Assembly: GCA_034509495.1 (NCBI GenBank)
Contig: CM067523.1
Span: 4,646,915 to 4,710,914, forward strand
Reading direction: 5' to 3'
Length of the DNA: 64,000 bases
DNA from: Acestrorhynchus altus
Lineage: Eukaryota; Chordata; Actinopteri; Characiformes; Acestrorhynchidae
Part shown: piece after piece, positions 58,350 through 64,000 of the stretch
How the letters are laid out: every line of letters starts with the position of its first letter
Numbering within the stretch: position 1 is the stretch's first letter
The notes under the pieces: generated by a model
Databases searched by the model: none
Seen by the model: the letters and a program-made list of their open reading frames with translations, nothing else
Told to the model about the DNA's origin: nothing
Position numbers and translations under genes: made by a program

Positions 58350-58386
<37 letters not shown>
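58350..58386. repeat. (AAT)n microsatellite
   Basis: Twelve AAT units. Confidence 0.95.
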
Positions 58387-58494
58387 GTGATTTAAAATAC
58401 ATGAGAGTGGTTTGTTTGCTATTTGTATATGTATCAGTATTATCCCTTCTCAGGACTTTTATTCTGAAATTTGAACACTGTATGAGCAAAAACA

Positions 58495-58830
58495 TTGAGC
58501 AGCCCCTCCATTGTTGTCTGTAACCTATTATCTTGACCAGTGACATCATCAGCCCTGCCCCTCTTGCTGATCAATTGAAGCAGAGTCTGAATGCAGGTTG
58601 AACATGTACACTAGCTCCTTTGGCATTTAAACTGGGATTTAATTCAGTATTCCTATAATATATGAGGAATACAGTTTGCTGGATTACTCGCTGATGGTTT
58701 GTAAGGGTTGTAGTTTGTTATGATGTGTGTATCATGTCTGTAGCTTACTCTGATCCTGAGTTATGAAGCCTGGAAAATAGCATGTAACTGCCCACAAAAA
58801 GTGCAGATCTCTTGTTCTAAGGGTTAATAG
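58495..58830 (+). repeat. Unclassified dispersed repeat, family D, copy 3
   Basis: CATCAGCCCTGCCCCTCTTG, GAGTCTGAATGCAGGTTGA, GGCATTTAAACTGGGATTTA, TGTATCATGTCTGTAGCTTA, and then CTGCCCACAAAAAGTGC, the last shared with copy 2. Confidence 0.7.
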
Positions 58831-58832
58831 GA

Positions 58833-58940
58833 ACTGGACTGTGCACATGCATTTGCGCATGTGTGTCAGCAAAGGGTGCAAGTTAAATTGATTGCATTCA
58901 TTACATGTAATGTCCACAAACATTTGGACATATAGTGTAT
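58833..58940 (+). mobile_element. Family A 3' end
   Basis: GCAAAGGGTGCAAGTTAAA, TGATTGCATTCATTA and the outer edge ACATTTGGACATATAGTGTA. Confidence 0.8.
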
Positions 58941-58945
58941 TCTCT

Positions 58946-59569
58946 AGTGTATGGCCATATGATTGGCCATATGGAAGCTTGTTCACGCATTCTAGCCGAA
59001 GTGAACGTGGGTGGTGTGTTTACTTCGCCTGTATCTATATATACACCTTTCTGTATATAGCCTGCGAAAAAGCCACATTAAGGCCTGGATGCGAGTGTGT
59101 ATCCTCATGCATGAGTGTGAATACTCGTGCATGTGCGTGTATGCACTCAAGCAGGCGAGACAGTGGTGGTGGGGTTGGTGGAGGGGAGGGTGTGGTAGGG
59201 GAGGAGATGATTATGCCCATCTGTGGCGGATGCCAGGTGTGCAGCCCCTCTCCCCACACTCCCCACTTTCTCCCCTGCATGCTTGTGATGCTCCACTCCC
59301 CTCATCACACTCCATCAGCCCGCTCCAGCTGCCAGCCACCATGCTAACTAGTACCAAGGGGCGCTAGAGCATCAGCACAAACACACACACTCACACACTC
59401 CCATACACACATACACACCTGGGTTAAACCTACAGAGTGCGAGACTCTGCACTGGTTACATTGTACGGATTTTGTACGACCGACAGTGACGTTTGCTGAC
59501 CTAAGCCAAACACAGGAATTTCAGACTGTTCCCATACACCTGACATTTGCATGATGTCGGACAGCCGTC
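58946..59569. other. Unassigned stretch with minor simple repeats
   Basis: G-rich at about 59160-59210 and CA-rich at about 59378-59420. No gene. Confidence 0.45.
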
Positions 59570-59835
59570 TCATTGCTGACAGAGATGTGCAAATGCACAC
59601 ATCTTGCATTGTCCCTGTTGAGAAGTATTGCCAGTAGAATAGGAATCTCTGGAACAGATAAACATCAACGTATTGGTACCATGTCTAATGCCAGGCATGG
59701 GCTAGAGGGGGATAAATCCTCCCAGCATTGAACTGTGGGGCAGTGCAACTGTGTTTGACCTGATTAACACATGGAATGCAATCAAATCCTCACAGCAATG
59801 TTCCAAAATCACAAGTTTAAGTCCAAATGTTCATG
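59570..59835 (-). mobile_element. Family A Tc1-like non-autonomous element
   Basis: CATTGCTGACAGAGATGTGC, TTGAGAAGTATTGCCAGTAG, TAATGCCAGGCATGGGCTAG and ATGCAATCAAATCCTCACAG. A deletion removed the GGAGCACC region. Confidence 0.8.
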
Positions 59836-59861
59836 GAAATGAAACCATGTATGTGGCAATA

Positions 59862-59926
59862 CATTCAGTTGCAAAATATAGTACCATAATCGCAATGTGA
59901 TATTTTTATCCATATCATACAGCCCT
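59862..59926 (-). mobile_element. hAT-like terminus fragment
   Basis: The reverse complement starts CAGGGCTGTATGATATGG and continues AATATCACATTGCGATTATG, a common fish hAT left end. Confidence 0.55.
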
Positions 59927-59954
59927 GGATCACACACACACAAACATGTAGACA

Positions 59955-60250
59955 TGCAATGTGGGGCCACCCCACACCAGGGGACGCGCCTCGTAAAACA
60001 CCCTACGACAGGCTGATTGATCCGACGCTGAAAATGGGCAATATTCCTCCCGCATCGATATCAATAAAAGCTTTCAGGCTTGAGGCCGCGCAGACCTCCT
60101 TTTTGTTTCTCTTCGAGCAGAGAGGAGGGAAGAAAAAATCCATAGACAATTGATGGTGTCTGGAAGAAAGGCTCTATTGGAGTATATCAAATCGGACTAT
60201 CGAAGGGGGGGAAAGTTTGCCCTGTAAATTGGACTGTTTTCTTCAAGTTC
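59955..60250. other. Candidate regulatory block
   Basis: CACGCC-like GC sequence with CTGATTGATCCGACGC, GCATCGATATCAATAAAAG (ONECUT-like ATCAATA) and GACAATTGATGG. Confidence 0.35.
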
Positions 60251-60745
60251 AGTGATAGAGTGAAGAAAAAAAACTCTCTTTCAGCTACATTATGGGGAGC
60301 ACACTTTTCCCCTTCCCTTCACATCAAACACCAGTCACTGGCTCCTGTCAAGGGACGAGGATGGGTGGTGTTCTGGGTGCAGTTTGGGTGGGAGAGGTGA
60401 AATTAACAACCAGTTTTTTGGGGGTTTTTTTTGCCCTCATCTCATTAATGAAACTTTATCTCTTTCTTCTGGGCTCTTCAGGCAGGGTGATGCTTTGGGC
60501 TGCTCAGAGGAAATCAGACCAATCAGTAGTATAATGAGAGGTCTGATATGTCCCTCGAGTGAGAGAGAGAAAAGATAGAGGGTTCATCATATCAGTGCAG
60601 CTTCACCAGTAATCGTGAACACGTGTGTCAATTGTTGCGTTCTTTACTGCTCCAGTTGACCGTCTGAACTGTGAAGGTGACTTATCCAATAGATCATTTC
60701 CCGTTTTTCACCTTCGGCAAAGTTGATTAGATTACTTAATGTCAA
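60251..60745. other. Unassigned, mostly unique stretch
   Basis: No gene seen. 60440-60530 might continue the preceding block. Confidence 0.35.
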
Positions 60746-60749
60746 CTAT

Positions 60750-61025
60750 TGGTACCAGAGTTTAGAGGGTTATAAAGCCCCCCAGCATTGAACTCTACAG
60801 TATAACTGTCATATTTGCAATTACCGAGCTCAATTCAATGCTCCATTGAGTTGGGGATGAGGTGGGGTGGAGATCATCTGACATCTTGATCTTACTAACA
60901 TTCTTATTGCTGAATGCAATCAAATCCTCACAGCAGTGCTCCAAAATCTAGTAGAACACCTTCCCTAGACAGTAGAGACAGCTACTCCAGCAAAAGCAGC
61001 ATAAACCCGTTTTAATACCCTTAAT
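60750..61025 (-). mobile_element. Family A Tc1-like non-autonomous element, fragment
   Basis: GGTTATAAAGCCCCCCAGCA, GAGTTGGGGATGAGGTGGG, GAATGCAATCAAATCCTCAC and GCATAAACCCGTTTTAATAC. It is truncated exactly where family B begins. Confidence 0.8.
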
Positions 61026-61200
61026 GGTGTGTCTGATCCACTCATACCAGCACAAAACACACAAACACCCCACCATCACATCAGTATCACTGCAGTGCTG
61101 AGAATGACCCACCACCCACATAATACCTGCTCTCTGGTGGTCCTGTGGGGTCCTGTATGTGGTATGCAGAGGAACAGATGGACTAGATGTTGCGATAGTG
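61026..61200 (+). mobile_element. Family B right arm
   Basis: GTGTCTGATCCACTCATACC, CACTGCAGTGCTGAGAATGA, GGTGGTCCTGTGGGGTCCTG and GAGGAACAGATGGACTAGA. This is the reverse complement of the left arm of 16882-17432. Confidence 0.75.
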
Positions 61201-61294
61201 TGGTTGATTGGCGTATAATGTAGAAGACAGTAGATTTGTTTCACGAGGACTCTGGATTGTGTGCTTACTTTGTCTTTATTTGATATGTTGCTTT

Positions 61295-61420
61295 AAAAGA
61301 CAAGTAATCCAACATTAATGGATAGTAATCAGATTACATTACTTTAGTGCAGTAATCCTTGGATTATGTTTCAATTACATTTTCAAACAGGCAATCAGTG
61401 GACTGTAATGGACATTTACC
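61295..61420. mobile_element. Fish hAT-like repeat fragment (AGTAATCAGATTAC type)
   Basis: AAGTAATCCAAC, AGTAATCAGATTACATTAC and AGTAATCCTTGGATTA words are typical of a common fish repeat edge. Confidence 0.45.
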
Positions 61421-61569
61421 TGCATGCATTGTAACATTTGAAGAACCTTCCACACGAGGCCCAGGTTATACACCTGTATTTTATTTCCTAGAACAGAACA
61501 GTTCATCCAAGAACCGTTTAAGAACCTTTATTTTGAAAGAGTCTAGTTATATTTCAGCATCTCGCTCTC

Positions 61570-62430
61570 TCTCCCTCTCTCTCTCAGAAGGGTATCTAAA
61601 AACAGGCCATCCCCAGGATAATTATTCAATACCAATCAAAACACAGTGTCTAATTGTAGTCTCGGGTCTTAATTATGCACGGCTTTGTTTTCTAGGAATA
61701 TATTTCAAAGAGCCACATCAAACGTTTGAGATTTGTAAAGAGTAATATAGCTGAGACCAGATGCAGACCTACATAAGGCCATGCAAATAAATTCATTATT
61801 GTTCTATGATAATAAGAACTGGGGAGCAGGGGGACAGAGACACAGGCGAAAACGGAAAGAAAGCACAATGATATATGTTTATGAGTCCTCTTATTATTGT
61901 TATCTTTTTTTTTTTATTTTGAATAGATTAGCATATTCATGAGCTGTGCTTTACTTTAATCTTAAACAAAAATAAAAAGGAAAAGTCTGATTTCAGCTTT
62001 AGTCGAGTGAGGAAAAAAAAAAAGTTGAACTTAACCAAAATGTCACAATGTACGCAGTTCCGAAACGAAAAGCTTGACATGATGATGAGTGCATACCAGG
62101 TGTGTATACCTGTATTTTATGCATCCGGACAGGTGAAACGCTGCACACAGTAAATTGATACATAGATTGAATGTGACTCCGCTGATACGAGCGAGGCGTT
62201 TTGACGATAACATGTGAGCTAATTGGAGTTTACACTCAGCCTAACCAGAGATGAACTCCCAGCATGCGCATACGCACCTAGACGTATATACTTGGTGCGT
62301 GTGGGCGTTCCTGCAAGTGACAATGATAGGCTGAAAAGGTGTCCTAATGAAACCCTTCAAAGGGGTCTAAAAACAGCCCGGCGATGATTTTGCATGTGGA
62401 CGTGATTCAACACATGGAATGGTTGCCACG
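61570..62430. other. Candidate regulatory domain
   Basis: 61600-61800 has GGATAATTATTCAATACC, TGTCTAATTGTAGTC, GGGTCTTAATTATGCACG and GCAAATAAATTCATTATTG. 61900-62240 adds TAGATTAGCATATTCATG and GTGAGCTAATTGGAG. Few repeats. Confidence 0.4.
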
Positions 62431-63220
62431 TAATATTTCCACATCTTTCTCCAAAGCAACACTTAAGAGTCACAATACCTGCCTTGCTGTTTAAAATCAC
62501 ACACTGCTCCAACGCTCCGAAATGAGACGCACATTTAATTGGATTGAAAGAGGCCTGTCTGCCACCAGTTCCCTTTTCTTGTTACTCTCTAGATTCTTAC
62601 CAGATTGTTCAATCCAAAACATAGCACTCACTTTTGTCTGGTGTCTGTCAAACAATCAGATATGAAATTGGAATGAAAAAAAAAAAAAAAAGAAAGAAAG
62701 AAAAAAAAATGCATTCTATTAAGCAAGGGATGTCCCACATTCCTATCAGATATTTGCATCTAAATTGGAGTCTTGCTCTGCTTTTGAAAAGAGCACTGCG
62801 TCAAGCATGCAGTTTGCAATATTCCTGACTGAAGCACATAACAGATCATTAAATGTCTGGTCCAGTCATGCTGCTGTTTTTGTTTGTTTGTTTGTTAGCC
62901 TCAACCTGCCCCTCTCACCTGACTCTTTTACAATCTTTAGAACAAGAGCTTTGTTTGCAGGTTGGATCACATAAAAGCAGACATATAGTGGCCTCATTGC
63001 TGTAGAAACGAGGCCTCTACTGCTTTACAAACTCACAACTGAATCAAATCTATGATTAATTTCCACATGTAATAAAGATTCGGACAGAATGGCTGATAAG
63101 GTTTGTTTGAAAACAACAAGTAAAATTAAGATGGCGAAGTAATTGTATAATTTTGCATAGTTGTTATTAAAAACAAAGTTATGTATAGATTTTCTTGATT
63201 AATAATTAAAGTGACCTAAA
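62431..63220. other. Unassigned intergenic stretch
   Basis: An A/GAAA-rich patch lies at 62676-62710 and a (TTTG)n patch at about 62878-62896. No gene recognised. Confidence 0.45.
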
Positions 63221-63851
63221 TTAAAGAGAGAAATGAACTGCATAAATGATCAGAGTGGTTGCTGTATTCTTGGTAACCTTCCTGACTACGGCTCTTCTAC
63301 CAGGATCACTCAGTTTTGCCTGGCAGCCTATGGCAGCTCTATGAAGAGTCCTGGTGGTTCCAAACTTCCATTTATGGATGATGGAGGCCACTGTGTTCAC
63401 TGGGACCTTCAATGCAGCAGAAATGATTCTGTACCCTTCCCCAGATCTCGATGGTCTCGATGCAATCCTGTCTCAGAGACCTACAGACTCTTAGACTTCA
63501 AGGCTTGGTTTGTGCTCTGACCTGCACTGTCTGCTATGGGACCTTATATAAACAGGTGTGTCTTTCTAAATCATGTCCAACCAACTGAATTGACCACAGG
63601 TGTCCAATCTAGTTGTAAGAAAATCTGAAAGATGATCAGTGGAAACAAGATGCATCTGAGATCAATTTTGAGTCTCATTGCAAAGGCTTTGAAGTGTATG
63701 TACCCTATGTTTTTTTTTTGTTTTTTACTGTAAAGGAACGTTTCTTATTTTGTCATCATTGGGTTGTTTGTGTAGATGAATTTAATCCATTTTTCAATAA
63801 AGCTATAACAAACAAAAAGTGCAAAAAGTGAAGGACTTTCCAGATGCACTG
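63221..63851 (-). mobile_element. Tc1-like transposon 5' end with transposase N-terminus
   Basis: The minus strand starts at the terminus AGTGCATCTGGAAAGTCC (reverse complement of the 63830s-63851) and includes the long AT-rich leader. It then encodes GEGYRIISAALKVPVNTVAS followed by IIHKWKF, the paired-like helix-turn-helix of Tc1 transposases, and KLSDPGRRAVVRKVTKN, the second DNA-binding segment. It breaks off at about 63221 before any catalytic residue. Confidence 0.88.
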
Positions 63852-64000
63852 AATGTCCATTTTTGGATGAAATACTGAACACAGATAAACTATTTTTTGA
63901 CTTTTTGTACAAGACGTTTTCCAACATTTAGATATTTATCTGAGATTCAGATCTATTCTAAAAGGTTCAGGTAAGATTCAAATGTTCTCTGGCTTTGTAA
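63852..64000. other. Unassigned window end
   Basis: AT-rich. Nothing recognised. Confidence 0.5.

Noticed and set aside
61359..61745. 128-codon plus-strand frame
   Set aside because: It crosses from a hAT-like repeat fragment through a CT run into a candidate regulatory block. No domain.

Overview
The window looks like teleost fish nuclear DNA, possibly otophysan, though that finer placement is a weak guess. The grounds are one large vertebrate-type zinc-finger exon, very dense dinucleotide microsatellites, and many fish-style DNA-transposon, SINE and LINE remnants. The single protein-coding gene I can support is the big terminal coding exon of a teashirt zinc-finger homeobox gene. I assign it to tshz3 on the plus strand; the a/b teleost paralogue is unresolved. 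The remaining ~60 kb is intronic or intergenic.

Layout. 1-4483 is the 3' part of the intron before the exon, with a Tc1 transposase relic, microsatellites and a homeobox-site-rich block just upstream of the splice site. 4484-7914 is the coding exon: five C2H2 zinc fingers, an atypical homeodomain and a CtBP-type PIDLT motif. It opens mid-codon after a strong 3' splice site, so the start codon lies in an exon outside the window. About 1.6 kb of 3' UTR follows, ending near an ATTAAA at 9528. That UTR contains a 529-bp element with piggyBac-like ends flanked by TTAA. A hAT-like MITE lies just past the poly(A) site.

From 10 kb to 64 kb I see no convincing gene. Two kinds of DNA alternate there. 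The first is repeats. They include at least eleven pieces of one Tc1-like non-autonomous family (family A), a long-inverted-repeat family (B), three or four small unclassified families (C to F) recognised only because copies recur in the window, tRNA-derived SINEs, LINE 3' ends, Tc1 transposase relics, a degenerate tandem array carrying a duplicated MITE, and microsatellites. The second is stretches without repeats, rich in TAATTA/TTAATTAA-type homeodomain sites, SOX/TCF-like and octamer-like words. These resemble the conserved regulatory elements that fill gene deserts around developmental transcription factors. They are natural candidates for tshz3 enhancers, but conservation could not be tested here.

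No CRISPR array, operon, rRNA, functional tRNA or clearly new biological system was found. The most useful leads are the candidate enhancer blocks, the element inside the tshz3 3' UTR, the duplicated array-plus-MITE unit at 22.5-23.6 kb, and the unclassified repeat families.
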